From NCBI GenBank assembly GCA_029448655.1, contig JACCLO010000022.1, forward strand, positions 186,001-250,000: a stretch of DNA of 64,000 bases, given 5' to 3'. Each line of letters begins with the position of its first letter. The first letter of the stretch is position 1. The DNA comes from Wolfiporia cocos (Eukaryota > Basidiomycota > Agaricomycetes > Polyporales > Phaeolaceae). Positions 29,676-39,390 of this stretch are shown in pieces. The translations under genes were made by a program, and so were the position numbers. The notes beneath the pieces were generated by a model, which ran no database searches, was not told the DNA's origin, and was given only the letters and a program-made list of their open reading frames with translations.

Positions 29676-30681
29676 GCCCCCTACCCCCGCCCTTGCGCTT
29701 GCGCTTGGGCCTGGGTTTCTATCCTACAGGGGCTATTACTCGTTGCTGCGCACATCTCTACTCTTGACAAAGAGTTAGGGGTGATAGTTGAGATCTGGGG
29801 GATACATCGTCATCCTCGGCAGAGGATTGACAACCAGGGAAGCCACACCGCCTTTTTAGGCAGGAGGCCTACCTAACCCGGACTCCAGGGTTAAGGAGAC
29901 ATGGTCCTCGCTGACAAGCTTGGACTATGCGCGGTTAAGACCCGCCTGTGGAGAAAAGGGGACGGTCTGCCTGTGTGCGCCCAACCCCCTGTCATGGCAA
30001 GCGTTGTTCAGCGCCCCATCACTATCCACAGGGTCATCAGTATGATGGCATGGGAATTTTCCAAAGCCGCCTCCCAGGCGTAAGGGACCTGCTTTGAACC
30101 CGTTATGGGAAAAGCAGTGAGGGGGGTGACGTAAAAAATCACCCTGCCATAGGTCACTCGCGGTAGCCAATAGCATAAGTCCTACGGGCAGCTCGGCGTG
30201 CGAGCATGGGTCAAACGGATTTGGGGCCCCATTGGAAGAGAAGCGCGTGGCCCACTCCTTCGGGACGTGGAGCGCTGCTGTCTCGCGATCTTAGATCGAC
30301 AATGGTTTTTTAGCCCTGATGTGACACCCATGTGGCTACAGACGGCAACCTCATTGTTGAAGCATGGACAGGCTAAGGGATGTAAAATCCCAGCCACTTT
30401 CCGGCATCGTCCCTCCGGGGCGGTGTCGTGTATCCGATTCCCAATCATCTGACCCAGGAACCGGCCTGGCAGTCAGCAACTCTACCCCTGGAGTCGGCGC
30501 CTCTGACCGTTAGGGTCATGCGAATATCCGCGCCGTCTCGGCACAGGGTTTGCGCGCAACATAAGAGTAATTATGCCCCGTAGTACACCTTCTTTGCTCC
30601 TGAAAAGGAGTCCACTACCCTACCTTACATAATCCCTTTTATTCCTGTTCTTGGACGTATCACTGGGAAACTTTGTTTCTC
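29663..30681 (+). other. R1-e leader, structured non-coding RNA
   Basis: About 1 kb between LTR and ORF0, with many hairpins. ACUCUU-GACA-AAGAGU is at 29760-29775; the same place in R1-c has ACUCCU-GACA-AGGAGU, a compensatory pair. CUCCU-GAAA-AGGAG is at 30597-30610, 72 nt before the ORF0 ATG. Parts (30370-30560) align with the R4 leader. Confidence 0.82.
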
Positions 30682-31605
30682 ATGAAGGCTGCACTTTCTA
30701 GAATCATGCCCCGCGTTACCCGTCGCACCCGTGGCTCCTCCACTGCCCCCTACGTCAAACCGGCGAAGCGGTCCCTTCTCAGCCGCATCGACACCGCCGA
30801 CATTCCTCGGGCAGAGGACGTTACGTACACTCTTCCTGTAAAGGAAGACTACACCGGGAAGCTCCATCTTTGGGAGATTCCCGTCCACATGCCAAAGCAC
30901 ATCGCTGAGGCTGGGAAACCCGCTCCTCGACCTCCCAAGCCAGTTCCGCTCGCTAAGCGTATCTGGACAGAGGAAGAGAAGCTAGCGCAATCCATTACCG
31001 CCATGGAGAACCTTATCGAACTCCGCGAAATCAACAAGCTCAAGCTCGCTCGCGATAAGCTGAATAAGCGAATCGCCGCCAAACAAGCCGCTAAGGAAGC
31101 CAAGCAAGCAGCTTCTTCACTGGCCCTCCGTCTCTCCAGCCCGGCGGCCGGACCCTCCGTTCCGGCCAACCACAAGATTCTCGACCCTTCCCTCGTCTTC
31201 GGGAAGAAGAAGCCTCTCCAAGCATGCGACCAAGTTATTCCCATGCTAGAAGGCACTCTCACTCGTCTCACTCCTCTCGCCAACCACCCCCCTAATTACC
31301 CAGGCTTCCATATGGAAAACGACATGCGTTTCCACACTATGGTGGTAGAATTAGAAGACTTGGTGGATAACGTAAAGGATAGAGCGAGACGGGGGAGGAT
31401 CACCAATAGAGACTGGAGAATTATGAAAAAGTACTGTAAACAGCTCGGCAGTATTTCCTTTTTGGATTGGCGTACGGACTTAGCTCGTATCATAGCAGAA
31501 TGCGTAGCGCTACATATTACTTTTGCCTTCGGTGTAACACCACCTGACAAGGTGGCAGGGCCCTCAACTACTTCGGTAGAAGAGGATATACTCGCGATTG
31601 TGTAG
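30682..31605 (+). CDS. R1-e ORF0 protein, 307 aa, unknown function
   Basis: First ORF of the intact element. I chose the ATG at 30682 (MKAALSRIMPR); a second Met (MPRVTRR) at 30709 is also possible. Basic N terminus (about residues 1-30), a Pro-rich stretch with WEIPVHMPKHIAEAGKP, a Lys/Arg coiled-coil-like helix (about 110-145), a hydrophobic core and a C-terminal helical part (DLVDNVKDRARRGR, then WRIMKKYCKQL). No known motif, signal peptide or membrane segment is visible. R4 has a clear homologue and R2 a more distant one. It lies 101 nt before gag in another frame, so its translation on the same RNA requires an uncommon mechanism or a spliced RNA. Confidence 0.9.
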   Translation: MKAALSRIMPRVTRRTRGSSTAPYVKPAKRSLLSRIDTADIPRAEDVTYTLPVKEDYTGKLHLWEIPVHMPKHIAEAGKPAPRPPKPVPLAKRIWTEEEKLAQSITAMENLIELREINKLKLARDKLNKRIAAKQAAKEAKQAASSLALRLSSPAAGPSVPANHKILDPSLVFGKKKPLQACDQVIPMLEGTLTRLTPLANHPPNYPGFHMENDMRFHTMVVELEDLVDNVKDRARRGRITNRDWRIMKKYCKQLGSISFLDWRTDLARIIAECVALHITFAFGVTPPDKVAGPSTTSVEEDILAIV

Positions 31606-31706
31606 TAGCAATACTATCATCTTTTAACTCTGAAATAGAGTGCGAGTGTGATCTATAACGAAAGTTGCAGCTTCCAAAACCAGTCCCTTCTTAAGAATCT
31701 AAGACA

Positions 31707-33740
31707 ATGAGTAACCGGAAACTAACATTCGTCACAAACAGATTCACAATGTCCTCCACCTCCTCCGTCAGCACTCCCCTCGCTCCCCGCAAGATGCGCC
31801 TCCGCTCAGAAGGCCCGGTGACGCCAGTAGCTGGTCCCTCGGGAACCCAGCAATTGGTAACGCTGGAGCACCTAAGCGAGGGAGAGGAAGAAGAAGAGGA
31901 AGAGGAAGTGCCGGAGTTCGCTCCCCCACAAAGGGAATCTCCGACAAACCCCATGGGTACGCGCCCAGGCTCGCCCATTGCCGGATACCCTCCGGCTCGT
32001 CGAACTCGCCCTATCGGGCCCGCCACCACCCTCGAAATGGAATTTACGGGGCCGACACGACAGACCAATGTCGCTGTCGAGAACAATCTCAAAGCATACC
32101 TCCCTGAGGAGGAACATCACAAGGTAGACGGGTCCCTACATGGGCCAATAATCGACGCCGCCGTACAACGCAGTGCGGCAATCTCTCATGACACCACCGA
32201 CACCCTCGGTCGAATGGTGCACGCTCGCCTGGAGCGAATCCACGGCAGAATCGATTCCCTGGTTGGGCAATCCAGGGCCATCGAACAAAAAGCCCAAGAC
32301 GAGCTACACGAGGCGGTCAATTCAGTCCGCAACGAGGTTTTGTCCACGCTGGTGGACCTCGGCAAGGAACTCCGACAGGAGTACACCGCCAAGTTCACCA
32401 CGTTGGAAAAGGAGCTCCGAAAGGACTACCGGTCCCGGCTGGACGACCTCGAGGATGCGTTCGCCGAAAGAATGGAGAAGGTTGACGAGGAACTCCGGAG
32501 GATTCGCAAGAATCCCTCCGTTCCCAACCCTCCCGGCGTCCGCACGCCCCCGGAAGAACCCGCACCGGCCCCCGGTAATGCTCAAGCTCGTGCAGCCGAG
32601 GCCGCTGCCGCCGCACAAGCTGCAGCCGCTGCTGCAGCAGCCGTCGCCCCGCAGATTCCAGGTCTGCCCCAAAACCTGAAGATCCCCCCTCCCCCCGAAT
32701 TCTCTGGGTCATCTGGAAAGGTGACTGCACAAGAATGGGTGGAGAAGATGGGCCTGTACTTCGGTACGCTCAGGGTCTATGATGACCATGACCGTATCAC
32801 CACGGCCCTCTTCCGCGTCACAGGGGACGCATACAAATTCTTCTCGCCTCTCATCAAGAAGGCAGGAAACGGTGAACCTCTCGGCACCTGGGAGGACTTC
32901 ACCAAATCCGTAATGGTGCAATATGGGAAAATGACGGACAAGGAGATAGCCAAGAAGGAAATTCGCGGCTATTACGGTACCAAGGGTAAGGAACTCGCCG
33001 AATCGAACTACTTCAATTACTGTGAACGATTCCGCACCCTCGGCCGCCTCTCCGAAACCGCCAATGAGACTCTGGTATGGGAATTCACCGAGACTCTCCC
33101 CGAAAAGGTTAAGGACACCTTGAACGTCCTCGGCAAGACCCCGTTCTTCAAGGCACCCACCGACATCGAACCTCTGATCGACTTCGCCCTAGAAATGTAT
33201 CAGACATCTTACCCTGACAAGATTAAGGGTTCGATCTTCGAGAAGGCCGGCAAGAAGGACTCGGCACCTGCCGAAAAGAAGGAGACGTCCTCCGCTTCTG
33301 CAAAGAAGTCGGAGAAAAAGAAGGACAAGGGAAAGGCGCCCGCCAAAGCCCCCGCCGACACCGCCAACGCCGTCTGCACCTACTGCAAGCAGACGGGACA
33401 CTATTTCAACAAGTGTCCTAAGCTTGCCGCGGACAAGGCTGCGGGAACGTTCGTGCCTGCCGCTCAGCGGGCCGAACAACAAAGGGCGAAGGATGCAGCT
33501 GCCGCGTCTGGAAAGACCGCGGCTGCTCCTTCGGGTAGTGGAAAGGGACAGGCTTCTGGCAAGAAGCCGTACTCGGCGCCCCCCGCGGATGGCAAGACGT
33601 ATCGTGCCCGAACGATCTGGGAAGAAGTGACGGCTGACTCAAACTCAGCAGGACCCTCGGCCCCCGCCACCACTGTCGCCAATGTCGGGACCATCTCGGT
33701 TCCCCTCGCCCCAACCACACGTCTCGAAGACGTTCTGTGA
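31707..33740 (+). CDS. gag: R1-e Gag, 677 aa
   Basis: Starts MSNRKLTF; a second Met follows 14 codons later. Glu-rich stretch at about residues 60-70, Pro-rich region, helical segment with GKELRQEYTAKF, Ala-rich linker (about 290-320), capsid-like domain (PPEFSGSSGKVTAQEWVEKM to LPEKVKDTL), Lys-rich tail and CCHC zinc knuckle near residue 558. The overlap with pol is 33682-33740. Confidence 0.96.
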   Translation: MSNRKLTFVTNRFTMSSTSSVSTPLAPRKMRLRSEGPVTPVAGPSGTQQLVTLEHLSEGEEEEEEEEVPEFAPPQRESPTNPMGTRPGSPIAGYPPARRTRPIGPATTLEMEFTGPTRQTNVAVENNLKAYLPEEEHHKVDGSLHGPIIDAAVQRSAAISHDTTDTLGRMVHARLERIHGRIDSLVGQSRAIEQKAQDELHEAVNSVRNEVLSTLVDLGKELRQEYTAKFTTLEKELRKDYRSRLDDLEDAFAERMEKVDEELRRIRKNPSVPNPPGVRTPPEEPAPAPGNAQARAAEAAAAAQAAAAAAAAVAPQIPGLPQNLKIPPPPEFSGSSGKVTAQEWVEKMGLYFGTLRVYDDHDRITTALFRVTGDAYKFFSPLIKKAGNGEPLGTWEDFTKSVMVQYGKMTDKEIAKKEIRGYYGTKGKELAESNYFNYCERFRTLGRLSETANETLVWEFTETLPEKVKDTLNVLGKTPFFKAPTDIEPLIDFALEMYQTSYPDKIKGSIFEKAGKKDSAPAEKKETSSASAKKSEKKKDKGKAPAKAPADTANAVCTYCKQTGHYFNKCPKLAADKAAGTFVPAAQRAEQQRAKDAAAASGKTAAAPSGSGKGQASGKKPYSAPPADGKTYRARTIWEEVTADSNSAGPSAPATTVANVGTISVPLAPTTRLEDVL

Positions 33741-36700
33741 AGAACACACCAGCCCCGCAGCGGCTGGGAGTGTACAGCGCCCCGAAGAAGCGCACCTCTA
33801 CGAAGAGGCTTCACAGAGACCCCTTATCTGGTGGGAAGATAAGGCGGTCGTACGTCACCCGGTATCCCATCTCGGTATATTCGGCAGCTCGGCAATGGAC
33901 TTTGCCCGGAGGACTCGGACACTAGCTACACGTGCCCCTCCTGTACAATACTTCTATCCTGACCCGCTCGCGCTAAAGTTTTTCACTTTGTATAATGTAC
34001 ACGGAAACGATTCTCGAGACGACAATAAATCGTTCTCTATCGAAGTGGAACTGTGGGTATATGGAAAGAAAGTTAACGCCATGGCATTAATCGACACCGG
34101 TGCATCAATAAGCGTCATTGATAAGAAACTCGTCCACGAGGAAAAGTTAGTTACTCAGAAACTACCTTCGCCTCTCGAGATTCGTAACGCCGACGGTACC
34201 TCTAATACCGCCGGTAATATCAATATGGCAGTAAAAGCTTATATGGTGCACGAGGAACACAAGTCCACCGAATTCTTGTACGTAATGGACGTACAGAATG
34301 CGGATGTGATCCTCGGATATGATTGGTTCCTGAAACACAACCCGGACTTCAACTGGCCGGAAGGAACCTTCACATATCGGTGCACGGAAAAATGCAAACA
34401 TGGCAAACGGGTTTCGATTTCTGAGGAAGAAGATGAAATCGAACCCCGCAATATCTATCAGATCATCAATGACTTTCCAATAGATTTTCTCGGCTTAGAG
34501 GAGCCGGAGAATCCCTTTGTCGCTTGGGTGAACACCCTTGACGAAGGAACGGAACTCCTTATCGATGCCATTCAGTCGATAACGGAGAAGTCGGACGATG
34601 AATTCCTGACAGATGCGGATCTCCAGAAATGGAAATCCTTGGTTCCGGAGGAATACCAGGAGTTTGGTCCCACGGTATTTTCTCAACGCGCATCCGAAAG
34701 GATGCCCGAACGGAAACCATATGACCACGCCATCGACTTCCCCGATGACGCGGTACTACCGCCCCCGAGTAAGGCATACAAGATGTCTCCTCAGGAAGCG
34801 AACTCGCTAGATCAGTGGATTCAGGAAGAGTTACGGAAGGGCTACATCCGGCACTCAAAATCTCCGATCGCGAGCCCGGTCTTCTTCGTCCCTAAAAAAG
34901 ACGGCGGAGCCCGAATGGTAGTCGATTACCGAAAGGTGAACGACTTGACCATTAAAAACAGGTACCCTCTCCCACGCATAGACGAGCTTATCGATAAGCT
35001 TAGCCAGGCTTCGATATTTACGAAGCTCGACTTGCGTTGGGGTTACAACAACGTAAGAATCAAGGAGGGAGATGAATGGAAGACCGCATTCATTACACCT
35101 AACGGCCTTTACGAAGCCGTAGTCATGTACTTCGGTTTTTGTAATGCACCCAGCACGTTCCAACATATGATGAACGATATTCTAGGTGACCTTATCAGAG
35201 AAGGAAAGGTCATTGTCTACCTAGACGACATCCTTGTGTTCGGAAACGACCTGCTGGAACACCGTCGTATCGTCAAGCAAGTATTACAAATCTTGCAAGA
35301 CAACGACTTGTTCGCGAAGCCTGAAAAGTGCTTCTTCGAACAAAGCAGTATTGAATACCTGGGAATGGTCATTTCCAAAGGAAAAGTCGAAATGGACCCT
35401 AAGAAGGTAGCCGGCGTCATGGACTGGCCTACACCTGCCAAGGTGAAGGACGTCCAGGCCTTTGTTGGCTTCGCCAACTACTACCGGCGGTTCATTAAAG
35501 ACTTCTCCAAAGTGGTTAAGCCGTTAACCGATCTGTCCAAGAAAAACACGCAATGGAACTGGGGACCCGAACAAGCGGAAGCCTTCCAAACTCTTAAGGA
35601 AGCTTTCACATCGGCTCCAATACTCCGGATCCCAGATCAGGAGTCCCCGTTCCGCGTGGAAGCGGATTCTTCCGATTACGCAACTGGTGCAGTGCTATCA
35701 CAATACTCTTCGGAGGATAAGCTCTGGCACCCGGTAGCCTTTTACTCGAAATCTCTATCAGCAGCCGAAAGGAACTATGAGATTTACGACAAGGAGTTGC
35801 TCGCAATCATCCGCGCTCTAGAGGAATGGAGACATTACCTCGAAGGACACCCACACAAATTTGAAGTATGGTCGGATCATCTCAATCTGACATATTTCAA
35901 ATCGGCACAACGGCTAACCCGGAGACAGGCACGTTGGAGTCTTTACCTGACAAGGTTCAACTTCACCATGTGCCACAAACCCGGTAAAACAATGCTCACG
36001 GCTGACCCTCTGTCACGGAGGCCAGACCATGAAGAGGGGGTGGAACTCGATAATCGCGATCAAATTTTGCTGAAACCGGAATACTTCACGGTTAGGGCGC
36101 TAGAAGCGTCACAGCAGGAGATACAATCAGGCGACGAGGACCTCCTCCGGCAAATCCGACAAGCCCTCATGAACGATCAAATTACCAAGGATTACCAGGA
36201 ACTACTAAAAAGTGGTCCCAAGGAATTCGGTAAAGATCTCCAGGAATGGAACATGGAGGCCGGATTACTCCTCAGACGAGGAAAAGTGTACGTTCCAAAA
36301 GAGCCTAAGGAATTGCGCACGAAGATTCTGGAGTTACATCATGACCATGTGACTGCCGGACACTTCGGACGATGGAAGACCTATGAACTTCTATCACGTA
36401 ATTACTGGTGGCCTGGAATGACCACAATGGTGAAGCAATACGTGGAAGGTTGTGATACATGTCAGCGCATGAAGAACCGCAACCAGACCCCGTATGGACC
36501 CCTGCAACCGCTCCCAGTACCGGAAGCACCCTGGGACACAATCACAATCGACTTCATCGTTCACTTACCGCCCAGCGGTGAACGCAAACAATTCACTGCC
36601 ATTATGGTAGTAGTGGACCGATTGACCAAGCGCGCGCACTTCATTCCCACGTCAGACAATATCTCGGCAAAGGAATTAGCGAACCTCCTGTACCTTCGGA

Positions 36701-38217
36701 TTTATCCGAACCACGGGCTTCCGAAACAAATCATTTCGGACAGAGGACCGCAATTCTCTTCTGAGCTATTCAAGGGATGGTGCGAGCAATTGGGAATTCA
36801 GAGGTCGATGACAACAGCCTACCACCCGCAAGCGGACGGCCAAACGGAGAGAATTAACCAAATTCTAGAACAATACCTACGATGCTACATCGACGTTATC
36901 CAAAAAGATAACTGGGTGTTCTATCTCCCCACGGCAGAGTTTGCGTACAATAACGCGGCTAGCGAGACGACCAAGAATAGTCCATTCTTCGTCGAACTAG
37001 GAAGGCATCCCAATGCAGGACCTACGGATTTGAAACCGACGCAATATTCGGATTTAAATCAATTTGCTTACGCCAGATGGTCAGCACAAGAACAAGCTAA
37101 GGCAGCTATGAAATTGGCTGCCGAACGCTGGTCTTGGTACTATGATCAACACAAGCGCTCGGTACCGTTTAAAGTTGGCGACAAAGTTCTCGTTGACGCC
37201 CGTAGCTGGCAAGACTCCGAAAGAAGTCTTAGTCCACGCTATTTGGGACCATTTAAGATAATTGAACAATTATCTCCGGTCACCTTTAGGGTACATATGG
37301 ACGAGCAATACAGGGCTTACCACCCAGTATTCCACGCTTCCAAGTTGGTCATGTACAAGGACCCTGTGCATCAGAAAAAACCAGAGCCTCAACCAGAAAT
37401 GGTCGACGGCGAGGAAGTATGGGAAGTCGAGAAGATCTTAGATCATCGCCTCCGCGCAGGAAGAGTTGAATACAGAATCCGATGGAAAGGGTTCGGTATC
37501 AATGACGACTCCTGGGTACGCGAAGCCGATCTCGACTCGGCATATGACATTCTACAGGAATACAAGGCTTCACACCCTATTCCAATGCAGGATGTCCCCC
37601 TCAGGCGATCAGCTAGAAGGAAAGAAGCAGTTCACGTCTTCGACCCTGATAGCGACGACTGGGAAGCCGACGAATGCACGTGGCCAGACGACTGGCCGCA
37701 GTATCGCGAAGTATTTGCGAAAGATCCTAAGCAGCGCATGGTTAGACACCCCGACGGGGGATGGATGTCAGCTGACATTAACCAAAACGCGGACTTGAAA
37801 ATCGTAGTCGGCGAAGGCGGCCGAATGCCGGAAAAAGGAACCAAGGACTCGGTTGGGTTTGACCTGTACACCGCAACAGGCGACGTTCTGCCAGCTCACG
37901 GGCAGGCAGAATACAACACCAAACTGAAGATCCAGGTACCTTTCGGCACTTACGGACGTATCGCCCCCCGCTCTAGTCTCGCCCGCAAAGGCATAGACGT
38001 AATGGGTGGCGTCATCGACCACGATTATCAAGGCGAAGTAATCATCATTCTTCGGAACCACTCGGACGTATCTATCGATATCCGAGCCGGGGATAAGATT
38101 GCCCAGCTAATCTGCGAAGTTGCAAAGGACCCGCATATTACGCTACACGGAAAATCTTACTTTGAAAAGATTAAATCCGAGCGCGGTGCTGGTGGATTCG
38201 GCTCCACAGGAAAGTAA
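33682..38217 (+). CDS. pol: R1-e Pol polyprotein with chromodomain and dUTPase, 1511 aa
   Basis: Same domain order as R1-d: protease (DTG about 138), reverse transcriptase (YLDD about 512), RNase H, integrase (HHCC and D,D-35-E), chromodomain (about 1246-1295) and five-motif dUTPase (about 1380-1511, ending GGFGSTGK). No stops. The first in-frame Met is at 33682 inside gag, in the +1 frame relative to gag (equivalent to -2). A 39-nt gap separates the stop from the 3' LTR. The region 36540-37080 differs from R1-d at more codons than flanking parts, suggesting recombination with a diverged copy. Confidence 0.97.
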   Translation: MSGPSRFPSPQPHVSKTFCEEHTSPAAAGSVQRPEEAHLYEEASQRPLIWWEDKAVVRHPVSHLGIFGSSAMDFARRTRTLATRAPPVQYFYPDPLALKFFTLYNVHGNDSRDDNKSFSIEVELWVYGKKVNAMALIDTGASISVIDKKLVHEEKLVTQKLPSPLEIRNADGTSNTAGNINMAVKAYMVHEEHKSTEFLYVMDVQNADVILGYDWFLKHNPDFNWPEGTFTYRCTEKCKHGKRVSISEEEDEIEPRNIYQIINDFPIDFLGLEEPENPFVAWVNTLDEGTELLIDAIQSITEKSDDEFLTDADLQKWKSLVPEEYQEFGPTVFSQRASERMPERKPYDHAIDFPDDAVLPPPSKAYKMSPQEANSLDQWIQEELRKGYIRHSKSPIASPVFFVPKKDGGARMVVDYRKVNDLTIKNRYPLPRIDELIDKLSQASIFTKLDLRWGYNNVRIKEGDEWKTAFITPNGLYEAVVMYFGFCNAPSTFQHMMNDILGDLIREGKVIVYLDDILVFGNDLLEHRRIVKQVLQILQDNDLFAKPEKCFFEQSSIEYLGMVISKGKVEMDPKKVAGVMDWPTPAKVKDVQAFVGFANYYRRFIKDFSKVVKPLTDLSKKNTQWNWGPEQAEAFQTLKEAFTSAPILRIPDQESPFRVEADSSDYATGAVLSQYSSEDKLWHPVAFYSKSLSAAERNYEIYDKELLAIIRALEEWRHYLEGHPHKFEVWSDHLNLTYFKSAQRLTRRQARWSLYLTRFNFTMCHKPGKTMLTADPLSRRPDHEEGVELDNRDQILLKPEYFTVRALEASQQEIQSGDEDLLRQIRQALMNDQITKDYQELLKSGPKEFGKDLQEWNMEAGLLLRRGKVYVPKEPKELRTKILELHHDHVTAGHFGRWKTYELLSRNYWWPGMTTMVKQYVEGCDTCQRMKNRNQTPYGPLQPLPVPEAPWDTITIDFIVHLPPSGERKQFTAIMVVVDRLTKRAHFIPTSDNISAKELANLLYLRIYPNHGLPKQIISDRGPQFSSELFKGWCEQLGIQRSMTTAYHPQADGQTERINQILEQYLRCYIDVIQKDNWVFYLPTAEFAYNNAASETTKNSPFFVELGRHPNAGPTDLKPTQYSDLNQFAYARWSAQEQAKAAMKLAAERWSWYYDQHKRSVPFKVGDKVLVDARSWQDSERSLSPRYLGPFKIIEQLSPVTFRVHMDEQYRAYHPVFHASKLVMYKDPVHQKKPEPQPEMVDGEEVWEVEKILDHRLRAGRVEYRIRWKGFGINDDSWVREADLDSAYDILQEYKASHPIPMQDVPLRRSARRKEAVHVFDPDSDDWEADECTWPDDWPQYREVFAKDPKQRMVRHPDGGWMSADINQNADLKIVVGEGGRMPEKGTKDSVGFDLYTATGDVLPAHGQAEYNTKLKIQVPFGTYGRIAPRSSLARKGIDVMGGVIDHDYQGEVIIILRNHSDVSIDIRAGDKIAQLICEVAKDPHITLHGKSYFEKIKSERGAGGFGSTGK

Positions 38218-38256
38218 TCGTTCCATTAGGGACAATGAAACCTGAAGAGGGGGTAA

Positions 38257-38951
38257 TGTCACAGATTTGGGACATGCCACTATTTTTCCCGTATTTTTAC
38301 CTATTTATCTGGTATTTCTACGACCTTGTAGACATTTACGCTGCTAAGCGCCCGTCTACACGTACACGCAACCAAACAACACGTACACAACGCGGTATAC
38401 GTCCACCTGTCATAACAACACGTACATAACACGTTTGTACGCGTCAATGACTCAGCGGACTAACCTCCGGTGTCACGCGCCTTACTCATATCCCGCTATC
38501 GGGCTATGTCAGTACATTTGGATAAGCGGCCCGCTCGTTATCACATGCCAATGCCCTTACGATTACTCATATCCCGATACCGGTATATAGTTATCACGTG
38601 CATGGCTTACTAACGTAGCAACGCCACTTCCACAACATGGACCTACGGTCCTAACAACGTTTCTTACTGGTGCGGCCATTACCGGCGCACATGGTCTACT
38701 GTAGTTTACGACTTAGCTGTATTAGTTATGTCTGCGCACAGACCGTCTTCATGTTTGGCTCCCTTACTGGTAACCAAACAATGCATGTATATAAGTAGGG
38801 CTATCGCTACGATAAGCCTTAGATTTGTTCTCTGCTATCGCATAGTCACATAACATCTCTACTGCGCCTACAAGCGTTCCTCACCAGCTTCAACAACTCC
38901 TTCAAGTCGTTATCAAGCTAAAGCGTGAGTCCCACAACCTTGTTTGTGTCA
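38257..38951 (+). repeat. R1-e 3' LTR
   Basis: 695 bp, the partner of 28968-29662, preceded by GAAGAGGGGG and TAA. Confidence 0.96.
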
Positions 38952-38956
38952 AACTC

Positions 38957-39390
38957 GCCTGCCCCCCATATAAGCGTTGTCATGGCGACCATCCCCCTCT
39001 GCGCTCTAACGTTAGCGTTAGCTAAGCGTGAGCGCAAGCCTTATCGCAAGGCCTCAGGACGGTGGTACGTTATACCTTACAGAGGAGTGGAAGACGGAAG
39101 CCCGCCCTCGCTGTTGAGCGATAGCAGGACACCAATGGTACGTCTGCTACAGCGTACGTCCTGGGCGGCAGGACACCCCATGTCCCTGGCCGGTGGGTAT
39201 GCGAAGCGCTTCGGCGTAACCCCACACTCGACACGGTCGAATCAACATGCGGACCGACATTCAGTCGCATCAACCCCTCAGTGCAGGCGTCGCGCGGCAT
39301 GTTTGAACAACATCGTATGAGCCGCATCCTAACGCGAAGTAGAGGGTCCCACATCCTTCATCGGGGCGATGAATGTAGAACAGGAGGTAA
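38957..39390 (+). other. N1 interior, right part, with polypurine tract
   Basis: Non-coding. A CTGGGCGGCAGGA...GGGTATGCGAAG segment matches the N2 interior (about 54820-54890). Ends CAGGAGGTAA (39381-39390) as a weak polypurine tract. An ORF from ATG 38982 to 39320 is open, but I see no protein similarity or counterpart in N2. Confidence 0.75.

Larger units (their letters stand above)
28968..38951 (+). mobile_element. R1-e: complete intact R1 element (9,984 bp)
   Basis: TSD AACTC (28963-28967 and 38952-38956). The 695-bp LTRs appear identical. ORF0, gag and pol are all open. This is the reference copy of R1 and is likely to have been active recently. Confidence 0.98.

Noticed and set aside
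29663..29680. Primer-binding site for a host tRNA
   Set aside because: The sequence is exactly complementary to the LTR's predicted RNA 5' end, and I do not recognise a tRNA 3' end in it.
38982..39320. Protein-coding gene in the N1 interior
   Set aside because: The frame is open, but there is no counterpart in the homologous N2 interior and no motif.
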